Part shown: in pieces, positions 7,584 through 17,688 of the stretch
Layout of the letters: every line of letters begins with the position of its first letter
Position numbering within the stretch: the first letter of the stretch is position 1
The notes under the pieces: generated by a model
Database searches by the model: none
What the model saw: the letters and a program-made list of their open reading frames with translations, nothing else
Told to the model about the DNA's origin: nothing
Source of the DNA: Ectothiorhodospiraceae bacterium
GTDB lineage: Bacteria > Pseudomonadota > Gammaproteobacteria > SZUA-152
DNA length: 50,185 bases
Direction of reading: 5' to 3'
NCBI GenBank assembly: GCA_002401775.2
Contig: NVUB02000049.1
Location: 1 to 50,185 of the forward strand
Program-made: the position numbers and the translations under genes

Positions 7584-9074
7584 CTAACCTGCACAACATG
7601 AGAGTTGTGAAACATCTTTCGTGAATGTTTGCGCGCACAGCTTCAACCCTTCAACCATCGTCAGATAAGGAAATAATTGTTGGGCCAACTCATCTACTGT
7701 GACCTTATGGCGTATTGCCATCGCGGCGGTCTGAATTATCTCGCCGCCTTCATCGGTAACAACCTGACATCCCACGACACGCAGCGTTTCTTTTTCAATA
7801 ACAAGTTTGATAAAACCGTGAGCCAACGTCAACTGATTCATATTGGCTAGTGCGCGCGGAACATGGGTAAGTGCGAGTGTCCGGCTTTCTACCCTTATCC
7901 CCTGCTTCTCAGCTTGCGTTTCTGTTAGCCCCACGGTAGCGGCTTGCGGATGCGTAAAAATCACCTCGGGCACGACTGACAAATCAAGCGACACATCCCC
8001 CCCCATCATATTCTGTGCGGCACGAGTGCCAGCGGCCGCTGCCACATAAACGAATTGAGGCTGGCTTGTACAATCACCAACCGCATAGATATGTTCGACA
8101 TTAGTCCGCAGATGATCATCGACAATAATTGCACCACGTGTGTCGGTCTGCACCCCCGCCTTGCTCAGTGCCAATGCCTCGGAATTGGCTTGTCGGCCTG
8201 TAGCAATGAGTAGTTTGTCGCCATAAAAATCACCGTTATTCGTAGCTACCTTGAATGCTTTTCCGGCTCGGCTGTCGTCATAGTTAACATCATAGTTAAC
8301 GTCATAGCTCACGTCTGAAACATCGGTATGCAACTTGACGTGAATACCTTCTTCCTCAAGAATTTTTGCCAAGGCCTCACCCATCTTCGTATCATTTTTT
8401 GACAATAAACCACGGCGGGTAATTATCGTCACATCAGAAGCAAGATGACGGAATGCCTGTGCCAATTCCAACGCCACAACTGAACCACCGATGACCAGCA
8501 AATGTTGCGGAAGCTCTTCAGCGACTAGCGCCTCTGTTGACGTCCAAAAGGGAGTGTTGTGTAGACCGGTAACCTTTGGAATGTATGGGCTGGCTCCCAC
8601 CGCCAACAATATACGATCGGGCCGTAAGAATGTCTCACCGCTATTGGTCTGACTAATCATTAAGGTATGTTCATCAACGAAACGGGCCATTCCGCGCACT
8701 AGGGAAATGTCCGGATTGTTCTGTAAGATATTTTCATATTTGGCAATTCGTAATTTCTTTACCCACTCCTGCTGCTGCACGACCATGGCTTTACGATCTA
8801 TGGCTTTACGATCTATGCCCAGAGCATTAACCGCCACACCCTCAAAACCATGATGTCCTTGTTGATGGGCAATATGGGCGCCACGAATCATAATTTTAGA
8901 GGGTACACAGCCGACGTTGACACAAGTACCACCAATCAGTTCTCCACTTTCAATCATCGTCACTCGCGCTCCTTCTTCCACGGCTTTAATAGCCGCAGCA
9001 AAAGCGCCAGAACCTGTGCCGACGATGGCAATATGCCATTGATTGTTCGAATCATTGTGAAAGCAATTTTTCAT
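7584..9074 (-). CDS. merA: Mercuric reductase (no N-terminal HMA domain)
   Basis: This cytoplasmic flavoprotein reduces Hg(II) to Hg(0) with NADPH. Visible features are the FAD-binding GTGSGAFAAA near residue 18, the redox-active disulfide motif GGTCVNVGCVPSK (about 48-60), a central NAD(P)H-binding region around GGSVVALELA, a second FAD motif ending in YAVGDC, the dimerisation domain, and the C-terminal Cys-Cys pair in LSCCAG that passes Hg(II) to the active site. The usual heavy-metal-binding NmerA domain is absent. Two in-frame short tandem duplications are visible: a 15-bp unit at 8785-8814 (encoding the repeated IDRKA) and a 12-bp unit three times at 8277-8312 (encoding repeated VxYD). 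No merT or merP lies next to it. An in-frame stop just upstream fixes the start near 9074. Confidence 0.92.
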   Translation of the reverse strand: MKNCFHNDSNNQWHIAIVGTGSGAFAAAIKAVEEGARVTMIESGELIGGTCVNVGCVPSKIMIRGAHIAHQQGHHGFEGVAVNALGIDRKAIDRKAMVVQQQEWVKKLRIAKYENILQNNPDISLVRGMARFVDEHTLMISQTNSGETFLRPDRILLAVGASPYIPKVTGLHNTPFWTSTEALVAEELPQHLLVIGGSVVALELAQAFRHLASDVTIITRRGLLSKNDTKMGEALAKILEEEGIHVKLHTDVSDVSYDVNYDVNYDDSRAGKAFKVATNNGDFYGDKLLIATGRQANSEALALSKAGVQTDTRGAIIVDDHLRTNVEHIYAVGDCTSQPQFVYVAAAAGTRAAQNMMGGDVSLDLSVVPEVIFTHPQAATVGLTETQAEKQGIRVESRTLALTHVPRALANMNQLTLAHGFIKLVIEKETLRVVGCQVVTDEGGEIIQTAAMAIRHKVTVDELAQQLFPYLTMVEGLKLCAQTFTKDVSQLSCCAG

Positions 9075-9154
9075 CGTATTTTGGTATTCAGTCCAATGCC
9101 ATTTCTGCGGTTAGCGGTGGCGTCAATTTAGCTAACAACATGATTGATAGTAAA

Positions 9155-9186
9155 ATTTTAGAGGCCGTACTACCCCACAGAGTCAA
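9155..9186 (-). promoter_or_regulatory. MerR-type promoter/operator of merA-merR
   Basis: On the minus strand, TTGACT (9186-9181) and TAAAAT (9160-9155) are separated by 20 nt. This long spacer is typical of promoters that MerR-family activators untwist. The spacer contains an AGTACGG half-site, with a weaker TCTGT partner, resembling the CCGTAC/GTACGG dyad of mer operators. It lies about 80 bp upstream of the merA start. The match to the known mer promoter is by eye. Confidence 0.6.
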
Positions 9187-9258
9187 GGTAAAAAAGTCCC
9201 CCAATGATGTATGATGAACAAACACTTATTCTGAGAAGCGATAAAACAGGTCCACCTT

Positions 9259-9768
9259 GTGGGAAGATACCGTGCGCCCCAAAAACCCGGCTCGAAATAC
9301 ATTACCCGCGAAGGATTTTTACGTCTTGAAAAAGAACTGAATTACCTCTGGAAGGATAAACGTCCCAAGGTAACGACGGCAGTGCGCGAGGCCGCCGCTC
9401 AGGGGGACCGCTCTGAAAATGCCGAATACATTTATGGTAAGAAGCAGCTTAGGGAAATTGACCGCCGCGTGCGTTTTTTACGACAGCGATTAGACCAAAT
9501 TACCGTTGTCGATAAATCGCCCAGCGATACCAGTCGCATCTACTTTGGCGCCTGGGTGGTGCTGGAAGACGAAGATGGCAATAACCAACGCTACCGCATC
9601 GTCGGCCCTGATGAGTTTGATCCGCAGCGCGGTTATATCAGTATGGACTCCCCCATCGCCATCGCCTTGATGAAAAAAACCGTGGATGATCAAATCACAG
9701 TGATGACCCCAAAGGGGCAAATAGAGATGGACATTGTTTCCATAGACTATGAAATCGACACAAAATAA
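9259..9768 (+). CDS. greB: Transcript cleavage factor GreB
   Basis: This secondary-channel factor rescues backtracked RNA polymerase by stimulating transcript cleavage. At 169 residues it has the N-terminal antiparallel coiled coil (about 15-85) with the tip motif QGDRSENAEY, which carries the catalytic acidic residues. It then has the C-terminal FKBP-like domain (about 90-165, including GAWVVLEDEDG and the SP[IV]AxALM motif). The N-terminal GRYRAP and 'YLWKDKRPKVT' favour GreB over GreA. The start is GTG, preceded by 'acagg'. The gene is divergent from merA and only 18 bp upstream of mobA. Confidence 0.93.
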   Translation: MGRYRAPQKPGSKYITREGFLRLEKELNYLWKDKRPKVTTAVREAAAQGDRSENAEYIYGKKQLREIDRRVRFLRQRLDQITVVDKSPSDTSRIYFGAWVVLEDEDGNNQRYRIVGPDEFDPQRGYISMDSPIAIALMKKTVDDQITVMTPKGQIEMDIVSIDYEIDTK

Positions 9769-9786
9769 GGCTGTATTTTTCAAGAA

Positions 9787-10428
9787 ATGACTAATAACCC
9801 TGCAATTACTGGACTTATACTCGCGGGTGGCCGTGCCAGGCGCATGGACGGGCAGGACAAGGGACTACTACCCCTGGAAGGAAAGTGTTTAATCGAACAC
9901 GGTATTTCCCGGCTTACCCCCCAGGTGCAACAGCTGCTGATCAGCGCTAATCGCAATATAGATATCTATAGTCAATACGGTTACCCGGTACTGCAAGATC
10001 AATATGGCGATTATGAAGGCCCGCTTTCTGGTCTGTTGCGTGCCTTTCAATACACGGGTGGTGAAAATACAGACACTGAAAACACCGATAACAAGCCACT
10101 CCTTGTTATCCCTTGTGACGCCCCCCTGTTGCCCACAACATTAGCAAACCGGCTCACGGAATCCCTTGTGTCGACGTCCAGAACCGCTGAATTATGGGCC
10201 GCCATTCCCCATGATGGAACCCGCCTGCAACCCTTGTTCGGGCTGTATATGCCAGCGGCCCTTCCGTCATTGAAAAAATATCTGCAATCTGGGCAACGCA
10301 AAGTAGAAACCTGGGCAACGGCCCTGCCTCATACTGTTGTCGATTTTTCTGATGAGAAAAAACAGTTCATGAACATCAATACGGAAAATGACCTTATTGA
10401 AGCAAAACAATGGTTACCAGAAAAGTAA
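9787..10428 (+). CDS. mobA: Molybdenum cofactor guanylyltransferase MobA
   Basis: MobA joins GMP from GTP to molybdopterin-Mo to form the guanine dinucleotide cofactor. The 213-residue chain carries the nucleotidyltransferase signature LAGGxxxRM with Lys25 (LAGGRARRMDGQDKGLL, 12-28), GPLSGLL in the middle and the acidic IPCDAPLLP motif. A short polar insertion with a repeated ENTD (around residues 93-101) lies in a loop and looks like a recent tandem duplication. It is the first of three molybdenum cofactor genes in a row (mobA, mobB, moeA), so the cell makes molybdoenzymes. Confidence 0.92.
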   Translation: MTNNPAITGLILAGGRARRMDGQDKGLLPLEGKCLIEHGISRLTPQVQQLLISANRNIDIYSQYGYPVLQDQYGDYEGPLSGLLRAFQYTGGENTDTENTDNKPLLVIPCDAPLLPTTLANRLTESLVSTSRTAELWAAIPHDGTRLQPLFGLYMPAALPSLKKYLQSGQRKVETWATALPHTVVDFSDEKKQFMNINTENDLIEAKQWLPEK

Positions 10429-10516
10429 TGGGTAACATCCAATAACCCCCCTATTTCGGCTTGGGCGGAGAAACCGATAAATTGAGTTAAATAAGAATAT
10501 AGAGACAACTAACACC

Positions 10517-11053
10517 ATGACAAAAGCTTCTTCTGTACCCGTTTTAGGTTTTGTTGCGCCGAGCGGCACGGGTAAAACTACGCTGTTAACTACCCTTATA
10601 TCAACCTTAAAAGCAGCGGGCATTCGGGTTGGGGTCATCAAGCATTCTCACCATGATTTTGAAATCGATAAACCCGGTAAAGACAGTTTCAAACTTCGCG
10701 CTGCGGGTGCTAATCAAATGCTGATTGCCTCACGATATCGCAGTGCATTAATCACCGAAAGTATCGACCCTGAAGAAGATGTGACGTTACAGGCGTTACT
10801 CGTACAATTAGATCATAAAAAATTGGATCTAATTCTCGTCGAGGGGTTTAAACATGAACACTACGCAAAAATTGAATTATTTAGAGCTGAGGTTAACAAA
10901 ACACCATTAGCCTTTTCTGACCCAGACATTATCGCCGTGGCAACAGATGCACCACAGCTATTTGATGATAAAATAGATTGCCTGGACATTAATGATATCG
11001 AAGAAGTTTTTCAATTCATTCTATGTCGGTATCAATTAGCGCGTAAAAAATAG
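10517..11053 (+). CDS. mobB: Molybdopterin-guanine dinucleotide adapter protein MobB
   Basis: This GTP-binding accessory protein assists MobA. The 178 residues show an early P-loop APSGTGKTT (14-22), the characteristic IKHSHHDFEIDKPGKDS stretch (about 40-56) and the LVEGFKHE motif (about 113-120). It lies between mobA (88 bp upstream) and moeA (47 bp downstream) on the same strand, consistent with one transcript. Confidence 0.92.
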   Translation: MTKASSVPVLGFVAPSGTGKTTLLTTLISTLKAAGIRVGVIKHSHHDFEIDKPGKDSFKLRAAGANQMLIASRYRSALITESIDPEEDVTLQALLVQLDHKKLDLILVEGFKHEHYAKIELFRAEVNKTPLAFSDPDIIAVATDAPQLFDDKIDCLDINDIEEVFQFILCRYQLARKK

Positions 11054-11100
11054 CGCGTAAAAACCAGTAATCGGTTCGCGCAAACACATTAAGGGACACC

Positions 11101-12366
11101 ATGACAGATAACACCTCCAACAAAATGCCAGGCTGCGATGAGTTTGACCCCAATGCCTTAACCGTAGAACAGGCCCGCAGCCGAATTCTGGAAAAGGTTA
11201 ATCCCGTGTGTGAAATAGAATCTCTGCCCATACGTGAAGCCCTGAACCGCGTATTGGCGATGAATGTAGAATCGACCATCGACGTGCCCTCCCACATCAA
11301 TTCAGCGATGGATGGATACGCCATTAGAGCGTCCGATATTCCCACGGATGCAAGCCGCACGTTACAAATTACCGGTACCGTGATGGCTGGCACACCGTTG
11401 ACTATCGCTATTGCAGAGGGTGAATGCGCGCGCATAATGACGGGCGGTAAAATGCCAGAAGGTACCGACACCGTGATCATGCAAGAGCATGTTGAACGAG
11501 TAGACGACACAATCACCATAACCGCCGGGCACAACCCTGGGCAAAATGTTCGCCAGGCCGGTGAAGACCTTGCCAGGGGCGATACGGTTTTTCGTACGGG
11601 TAGACAATTTACCCCGGCTGATATTGGCATGTTGGCTTCTATGGGTAATGCCACAACATCGGTATTCCGGAAACCGAAAGTCGCTTTCTTTTCGACCGGC
11701 GACGAACTGTGCAGCGTCGGCCAACCGTTGGGCGATGGCCAAATTTATGACAGTAACCGATATACCCTTGATGGCATGTTACGCCGCCTGGACGTTGAAA
11801 TAATAGATATGGGTATCATTCCCGATCAGCGTGATCTCATTGAAGCGGCCTTTGCCAAAGCAACCGCTGAGGCGGATATTGTAGTGACTACCGGCGGCGT
11901 ATCGGTAGGTGAAGCCGATTTTGTAAAAGAGACCATGGATAAACTCGGCCAAATCGGTTTTTGGAAAATCGCCATGAAACCCGGCCGCCCCCTCGCCTTT
12001 GGCCAGGTCAACAATTGCTTATTATTTGGATTACCCGGCAACCCTGTCTCAGCAATGGTCACCTTCTATCAATTTGTACAACCTGCGATCTTAGGCATGA
12101 TGGGTATAGCAGAAGTCTTGCCAAAATTCCTGCAACTAAAAACAAAAAATAAATTACGAAAACGCCCAGGACGTCTGGAATTCCAACGCGGCGTTATCAG
12201 CACCGCCACTACTGGAGAAATGGTCGTTGAAAGTACCGGCGCCCAAGGTTCAGGAATTCTCAGTTCTATGAGTGAAGCCAATTGTTTTATTGAATTGCCG
12301 TTAGAATGCAGCAGTGTTGAAGCCGGTGACACTGTGAAAGTGCAGCCGTTTGCGGGGCTGATTTAG
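11101..12366 (+). CDS. moeA: Molybdopterin molybdenumtransferase MoeA
   Basis: MoeA inserts molybdate into adenylylated molybdopterin. The 421-residue protein has domain I/II motifs (INSAMDGYAIRASD near 62-75; RIMTGGKMPEGTDTVIMQE near 117-135), the MoCF-binding domain III with FFSTGDEL, YDSNRYTL and VTTGGVSVGEADF (about 197-280), and the MKPGRPLAFG...GLPGNPVSAMVTF segment that forms part of the active site. The C-terminal beta-domain (about 345-421) is complete. 'Taaggg' upstream of the ATG gives a good ribosome-binding site. It is last in the plus-strand Moco group and ends before the bidirectional terminator. Confidence 0.94.
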   Translation: MTDNTSNKMPGCDEFDPNALTVEQARSRILEKVNPVCEIESLPIREALNRVLAMNVESTIDVPSHINSAMDGYAIRASDIPTDASRTLQITGTVMAGTPLTIAIAEGECARIMTGGKMPEGTDTVIMQEHVERVDDTITITAGHNPGQNVRQAGEDLARGDTVFRTGRQFTPADIGMLASMGNATTSVFRKPKVAFFSTGDELCSVGQPLGDGQIYDSNRYTLDGMLRRLDVEIIDMGIIPDQRDLIEAAFAKATAEADIVVTTGGVSVGEADFVKETMDKLGQIGFWKIAMKPGRPLAFGQVNNCLLFGLPGNPVSAMVTFYQFVQPAILGMMGIAEVLPKFLQLKTKNKLRKRPGRLEFQRGVISTATTGEMVVESTGAQGSGILSSMSEANCFIELPLECSSVEAGDTVKVQPFAGLI

Positions 12367-12367
12367 G

Positions 12368-12553
12368 GGATAGTGCTGAGTGCTGAGTTCTAAGTGCTGA
12401 GTGGCCTCCCCGCTACATCGCATATTTCCTAAACCCACCTGTTTGTAGATACAAGGAGCGCCTTTAGCTGCGATGAATGACGATTCAAAATTTTTCTTTG
12501 CGTACAAATGCGCCTTTGCGCTCCCTGTGTCTTTTCGGCCTTGGCGTTTACAA
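12368..12553. repeat. Heptamer run and TTTGCG-type repeat after moeA
   Basis: At 12370-12402 the sequence is built of 'agtgctg/agttcta/agtgctg' units, the same family as 6657-6680 and 7090-7120. At 12487-12553 a TTTGCG-type stretch ends in 'ggcgtttacaac', the same ending as the copy at 735-780. No gene is visible. Confidence 0.6.
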
Positions 12554-12586
12554 CACACTTAAGTTTAATTAATTGATAACGCAAAA

Positions 12587-12612
12587 CGGGAGAACAGTAA
12601 TCTGTTCTCCCG
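12587..12612. terminator. Bidirectional hairpin terminator between moeA and nuoN
   Basis: A perfect 11-bp stem (CGGGAGAACAG / CTGTTCTCCCG) has a TAAT loop. It is followed on the plus strand by CTTTTATTTTT and on the minus strand by TTTTGCG. It sits between the convergent moeA and nuoN genes, so it can stop both. Confidence 0.85.
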
Positions 12613-12635
12613 CTTTTATTTTTAACGTTTACCGC

Positions 12636-14084
12636 TTAGGAAAATGCGGCGGCACACATCGCCAACAGGCTTCCGGGCGCTATGCCTAAAAATAAGATTC
12701 CCAGCCCATTGGCTGACATGACAAGTTTCATATCGGTGGGTGATTCAATGGGTGTTGTATCGTCGGCTTTATCAAAGTACATATACTTGATAACTCGCAA
12801 GTAGTAAAACATGCCGATTACTGAGAAGACTACGGCAACGATTGCGAGCCATGTCAGGCCTACACCAATAACAGACTGTAGCACGGCTAATTTCGCGTAG
12901 AAGCCAACCGTGGGTGGTACGCCTGCCATTGAAAGCATTATGATTAGCATCATAAAAGCAAACCAGGGACTGCGTTCGTTGAGTCCTTTAAAGTCAGATA
13001 TTTTATCGGCTTCAAACCCTGCACGGCTCATCAGTATGATCATACCGAAACCACCCATACTCATAAGTGCATATACGATGACATAGAACATGGATGAGGA
13101 GTAACCGGCCTGTGTTCCTGCCAGTATACCCAGCAGCAAGAAGCCCACATGCGAGATGGTCGAATAGGCCAACATGCGCTTAATGTTAGTCTGCGCTATC
13201 GCAATGACATTACCAATGGCCATGGATAATACGGCCATTATAATAAGGATATCTTGCCATTGATCGTGCATGTCGCCCAGGCCTTCTACCAATAAGCGCA
13301 TGACCATTGCGAAAGCGGCGATCTTTGGTGCAGTACCGATAAACAAGGTAACAGCCGTCGGCGCGCCGTGATAAACATCGGGAATCCACATGTGGAAAGG
13401 TACTGCGCCCAATTTAAAGGCCATACCGACAATGACGAAGACCAGCCCAAGCCCCATAACAAGCTTCTTGGAATCTTCCAGCCCAGCAGCAACCGTTTGT
13501 ACGCCACCGATATCCAATGTGCCCGTAACGCCATATAACAATGACATACCATATAGCAGCATTCCGGAAGCCAATGCGCCCAGTACGAAATACTTCATTG
13601 CTGCTTCAGTGGCATCTTTTGAGTCGCGCTGAAAAGCGACCAATGCATACAAGGATAATGACAGTAGTTCGAGTCCGAGGTACATGGTCAACAAGCTGTG
13701 TGCTGAGATCATTACCATCATGCCCAGCACGGCAAACAACCCCAGGACGTAAAACTCACCTTTAAAGATGTTTCTGTCGAGAAGGTATTTACGCGAATAA
13801 ATAAACACCACCGCAGTAACGAGGTAGACAAAGACCTTCAACACATCGCCCATTGTGTCACTGACAAATGAACCACTAAAGGTATAAACCGTTTCGGAGG
13901 TATGCACGGCAACGGTAAGAGCAGCCGTAGCTGCCAGACTGCCTAGCGATAACAGGTAAGTCAGTACACGGTTCTTATCCGATAAATAAGGAACGATAAG
14001 TAATATAATGCATGTCATTGTCAGCAGAAAAATTTCTGGTATGGCAGGCGTTAAATCTGGCATTTGAAAGCTGGTTTGCATCAT
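12636..14084 (-). CDS. nuoN: NADH-quinone oxidoreductase subunit N
   Basis: This is the membrane proton-translocating antiporter-like subunit of complex I. The 482 residues form about 14 hydrophobic segments. The conserved [33 protein letters not shown] and [13 protein letters not shown] motifs contain the channel lysines and the helix-breaking residues of the Nqo14 family. It is the last gene of the operon. Its ATG overlaps the nuoM stop codon by one base, and the bidirectional terminator lies about 20 bp downstream. Confidence 0.95.
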   Translation of the reverse strand: MMQTSFQMPDLTPAIPEIFLLTMTCIILLIVPYLSDKNRVLTYLLSLGSLAATAALTVAVHTSETVYTFSGSFVSDTMGDVLKVFVYLVTAVVFIYSRKYLLDRNIFKGEFYVLGLFAVLGMMVMISAHSLLTMYLGLELLSLSLYALVAFQRDSKDATEAAMKYFVLGALASGMLLYGMSLLYGVTGTLDIGGVQTVAAGLEDSKKLVMGLGLVFVIVGMAFKLGAVPFHMWIPDVYHGAPTAVTLFIGTAPKIAAFAMVMRLLVEGLGDMHDQWQDILIIMAVLSMAIGNVIAIAQTNIKRMLAYSTISHVGFLLLGILAGTQAGYSSSMFYVIVYALMSMGGFGMIILMSRAGFEADKISDFKGLNERSPWFAFMMLIIMLSMAGVPPTVGFYAKLAVLQSVIGVGLTWLAIVAVVFSVIGMFYYLRVIKYMYFDKADDTTPIESPTDMKLVMSANGLGILFLGIAPGSLLAMCAAAFS

Positions 14085-15601
14085 TATAATTTCGACTGTG
14101 TAATTTGTTGCACGAGGTGTTCCACGGTGACATGCATGACATCAAGTAATGGTGCAGGCCATAAGCCCAATACCAGTACGGCGACGGCAAGTGTGCCGAG
14201 GATAAAGTATTCGCGGTTATTCAAGTCTTTCAGTGCCGCAACGTTCTCATTGGCAACTTCGCCAAAGAGCACACGCTTTACCATCCACAAGGTATAAGCA
14301 GCACCAAAGATGAGCGTTGTTGCTGCCAGGAAGGCGATCCAGAAGTTCGCTTTAAAAGCACTCATGATAACGAAGAACTCACCCACAAAGGCTGAAGTTC
14401 CTGGCAACCCGGCATTTGCCATGGCAAAAAACACCATAAAAGCCGCGAAGACGGGCATAGTATTGGCCACACCACCGTAATCGCCAATCATACGGCTGTG
14501 CATTCGGTCGTACATCACACCAACACACAGGAACAACGCGCCGGAGATGAAACCGTGGGAAATCATTTGCACCAGTGCGCCTTCGATACCCATTGCGGCA
14601 CCCTGCGCGCTTCCCGTGTTATCGATAATCATATACACGATGAAGAAGCCAAGAGTGACGAAGCCCATGTGTGAAATTGATGAATAGGCAATCAACTTCT
14701 TCATGTCTTTTTGCACCAGGGCAACAAAGGCAATGTACACAATCGCGATTAGCGACAAGGTGATCATTAGCCAATCAAGTGACTGCGAGGCATCAGGCGT
14801 TATTGGCATACTGAAACGCACAAAGCCGTAGGCACCTAATTTCAACATGATGGCAGCCAGTATCACGGAGCCCCCTGTTGGCGCCTCAACGTGTGCATCT
14901 GGCAACCATGTATGCACTGGCCACATCGGCACCTTAACGGCGAAGGCCACCAGGAAGGCCAGGAAGATCCAGGTTTGCTCAGTCATGCTGAGTTTGAAAT
15001 CGTGCAAATCCAGCACACCAAAAGTACCCGATTGAATATACATGTAGATCAAGGCGATCAACATGAAGACGGAACCCAAGAAGGTATACAAGAAGAATTT
15101 AATGGTGGCGTAAACTCTGCGTTCACCGCCCCAAATACCAATGATCAAGAACATCGGTATTAACATCGCTTCCCAGAACACGTAGAACAGGATGGAGTCC
15201 AGCGCAGCAAACACACCGATCATCAACCCTTCCATAATCAGGAAAGCAGCCAAATACTGGGCCACTTTAACCTTGATGACTTCCCAACCCGCAAGCACAA
15301 CCAGGATTGTCGTGAACGAGGTCAGCAGGATAAGCGGCATCGAAATACCGTCAACACCTAAATGGTAGTTGATATTAAAAAGCGGTATCCAACTCGTCTT
15401 TTCCGGGAACTGCATTTGGTGCGTGGTTAAATCAAAGCCGGTATACAGTGGAATCGTCAACAAAAAAGTCACGATAGATACTGTGAGCGCCAGCAGCCTG
15501 GCGGTCTGCGCCTGCTCGTTTTTACTGGCAAGCAACACCAGAGCACCACCAATAATAGGTACCCAGATCACTAAACTTAAAAGGGGTAAATCAGCAAACA
15601 T
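14084..15601 (-). CDS. nuoM: NADH-quinone oxidoreductase subunit M
   Basis: This is the second antiporter-like membrane subunit of complex I, 505 residues with about 14 transmembrane segments. Motifs include the channel region [18 protein letters not shown] with its conserved Glu, [19 protein letters not shown] and [15 protein letters not shown]. It lies between nuoL (114-bp spacer) and nuoN (1-bp overlap). There is no visible lesion. Confidence 0.95.
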   Translation of the reverse strand: MFADLPLLSLVIWVPIIGGALVLLASKNEQAQTARLLALTVSIVTFLLTIPLYTGFDLTTHQMQFPEKTSWIPLFNINYHLGVDGISMPLILLTSFTTILVVLAGWEVIKVKVAQYLAAFLIMEGLMIGVFAALDSILFYVFWEAMLIPMFLIIGIWGGERRVYATIKFFLYTFLGSVFMLIALIYMYIQSGTFGVLDLHDFKLSMTEQTWIFLAFLVAFAVKVPMWPVHTWLPDAHVEAPTGGSVILAAIMLKLGAYGFVRFSMPITPDASQSLDWLMITLSLIAIVYIAFVALVQKDMKKLIAYSSISHMGFVTLGFFIVYMIIDNTGSAQGAAMGIEGALVQMISHGFISGALFLCVGVMYDRMHSRMIGDYGGVANTMPVFAAFMVFFAMANAGLPGTSAFVGEFFVIMSAFKANFWIAFLAATTLIFGAAYTLWMVKRVLFGEVANENVAALKDLNNREYFILGTLAVAVLVLGLWPAPLLDVMHVTVEHLVQQITQSKL

Positions 15602-15715
15602 GCAAAATAACCTTTGTTCTTATTTGTCGTTCTATTAGTAAGAAGTCGTTGTAGAAACCGATCTAAAATTCAATGGTTGTTAAAATGGTGTCAGTTGTAA
15701 GGGTGTCAATGGTAT

Positions 15716-17671
15716 TCAGGCGCCTATCGTTACCCAACTGATCATTCCCAACAAACCGATAATCATGACGAAGGCATAGTGGTACAAATAACCCGTCTGG
15801 CTGGAGCGAATTTTCCCAGATACCCAGCCCACGCACTTTGCCGTTCCGTTGACCATCCCGCCATCAATTATTTTTACGTCACCGACGGTCCACAAGAAGC
15901 GACCTAATGCACGAGATCCACCCGCAAAAAATGTATCGTTAAAATCATCGAAGCCATATTTCCGATCCAGCACGGTATACAGCAAGGACGCTTTTTCTTT
16001 GATCTTTGCGGGAATGTCTGGGCGCTTCAGATAGAAGAATGCCGCAGTGGCAACACCGGCCATGGCCAGAATAAACGGCAATTGCGTCATCCCGTGGGTA
16101 ATGAAGCCCATCACACCGTGATATTCCTCACCCACTTTGGCCAGCACATCATGCTCTGGCTTAACGTAAATAACATCTTTAAACATATCGCCAAACAACA
16201 TAGGTTCAATGTAATAAGCACCCGCCAATACGGATGGAATGGCCAATAATATTAGCGGCACAATCACGACCTTCGGTGATTCATGCAAATGGTCTTTGGT
16301 ATGCTGATCCATTCGTTCTTTTCCATGGAAGACCAGGAAGAACATACGGAAGCTGTAAAAAGCTGTGATAAAGACGCCTGCCACAATGGCGAAGTAAGCA
16401 AAGCTTGCACCCGGTATTGTTGATGCATCCACAGCTTCTATGATGGCATCTTTCGAGAAGAAGCCAGAGAAACCGGGGAAACCAATTAAGGCCAGTGACC
16501 CGATCAACATACAGATATAGGTGACGGGCATGTATTTGCGCAGTCCCCCCATTTCACGGATATCCTGTTTATGGTGCATGGCGATAATAACCGAACCTGC
16601 TCCCAGGAATAACAGTGCCTTAAAGGCGGCATGTGTCATCAAGTGGAAAATAGCGGCGCTGTAGGCAGACACACCCAGTGCGACGGTCATATAGCCCAAC
16701 TGTGACAGTGTAGAATAAGCAATGACGCGCTTGATATCGTTTTGGATGATACCCAGTAAACCCATGAACAATGCGGTAATCGCGCCAATAACCAGTACAA
16801 AACTCAACGCGGTTTCAGACAGTTCAAACAGCGGTGACATGCGTGCCACCATGAAAATACCGGCTGTCACCATGGTTGCCGCATGGATCAGGGCCGAAAT
16901 AGGCGTTGGACCTTCCATTGAGTCCGGCAACCATACATGCAATGGCACTTGTGCCGATTTACCCATCGCTCCAATAAACAGCAATATACAAATGACCGTC
17001 AATAACGACCATTCGACACCCGGGAACAATTCAATGCTCATACCTGCCATTGCAGGTGCTGCGGCGAAGACATCGGCGTAATCCAGGCTGTTGAAAGTCA
17101 TCAAAATCGCTGCAATACCCAGAATAAAGCCAAAATCGCCTACACGATTCACCAGGAAGGCTTTCATATTGGCGTAGATGGCCGTTTCCCGTTTGAACCA
17201 GAAACCAATCAGCAAATACGACACCAGGCCCACGGCTTCCCAACCAAAGAACAGCTGCATGAAGTTGTTGGCCATCACCAACATCAACATGGAAAACGTA
17301 AACAGGGATATATAGCAAAAGAAACGTTGATAGCCGTCATCATCGGTCATATAACCGATGGTATAGATATGCACCATAAATGAAACAAAGGTCACCACGA
17401 TGAGCATAACCGCTGTCAGGGAATCGATCAGGAAGCCCACTTCAAACTGGATTCCGTCACTAATCGCCCAGGTATATACCGTGGCATTATAAACAGCAGC
17501 ACCATCAATAATAACGTCTTTAAACACCAGTACCGACAATGCAAAGGCAGTGCCCACACCAATGATGGTGACCCAATGAGAAGCCGATCGGCCGATCTGT
17601 TTGCCAAACAGGCCTGAAATAATCGCGCCAAACAGAGGGGCTAAAACAATGGCTAAGTAAATATTTTCCAT
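15716..17671 (-). CDS. nuoL: NADH-quinone oxidoreductase subunit L
   Basis: This is the distal proton-pumping subunit. At 651 residues it is full length for the family, including the C-terminal lateral helix extension (about 500-651). Key motifs are FFGWEAVGLVSYLLIGFW with the conserved Glu, KSAQVPLHVWLPDSMEGPTP and KRVIAYSTLSQLGYM. It is separated from nuoK by only 17 bp. The reading frame is intact throughout. Confidence 0.95.
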   Translation of the reverse strand: MENIYLAIVLAPLFGAIISGLFGKQIGRSASHWVTIIGVGTAFALSVLVFKDVIIDGAAVYNATVYTWAISDGIQFEVGFLIDSLTAVMLIVVTFVSFMVHIYTIGYMTDDDGYQRFFCYISLFTFSMLMLVMANNFMQLFFGWEAVGLVSYLLIGFWFKRETAIYANMKAFLVNRVGDFGFILGIAAILMTFNSLDYADVFAAAPAMAGMSIELFPGVEWSLLTVICILLFIGAMGKSAQVPLHVWLPDSMEGPTPISALIHAATMVTAGIFMVARMSPLFELSETALSFVLVIGAITALFMGLLGIIQNDIKRVIAYSTLSQLGYMTVALGVSAYSAAIFHLMTHAAFKALLFLGAGSVIIAMHHKQDIREMGGLRKYMPVTYICMLIGSLALIGFPGFSGFFSKDAIIEAVDASTIPGASFAYFAIVAGVFITAFYSFRMFFLVFHGKERMDQHTKDHLHESPKVVIVPLILLAIPSVLAGAYYIEPMLFGDMFKDVIYVKPEHDVLAKVGEEYHGVMGFITHGMTQLPFILAMAGVATAAFFYLKRPDIPAKIKEKASLLYTVLDRKYGFDDFNDTFFAGGSRALGRFLWTVGDVKIIDGGMVNGTAKCVGWVSGKIRSSQTGYLYHYAFVMIIGLLGMISWVTIGA

Positions 17672-17688
17672 TACAAACAGGCTCCGCG

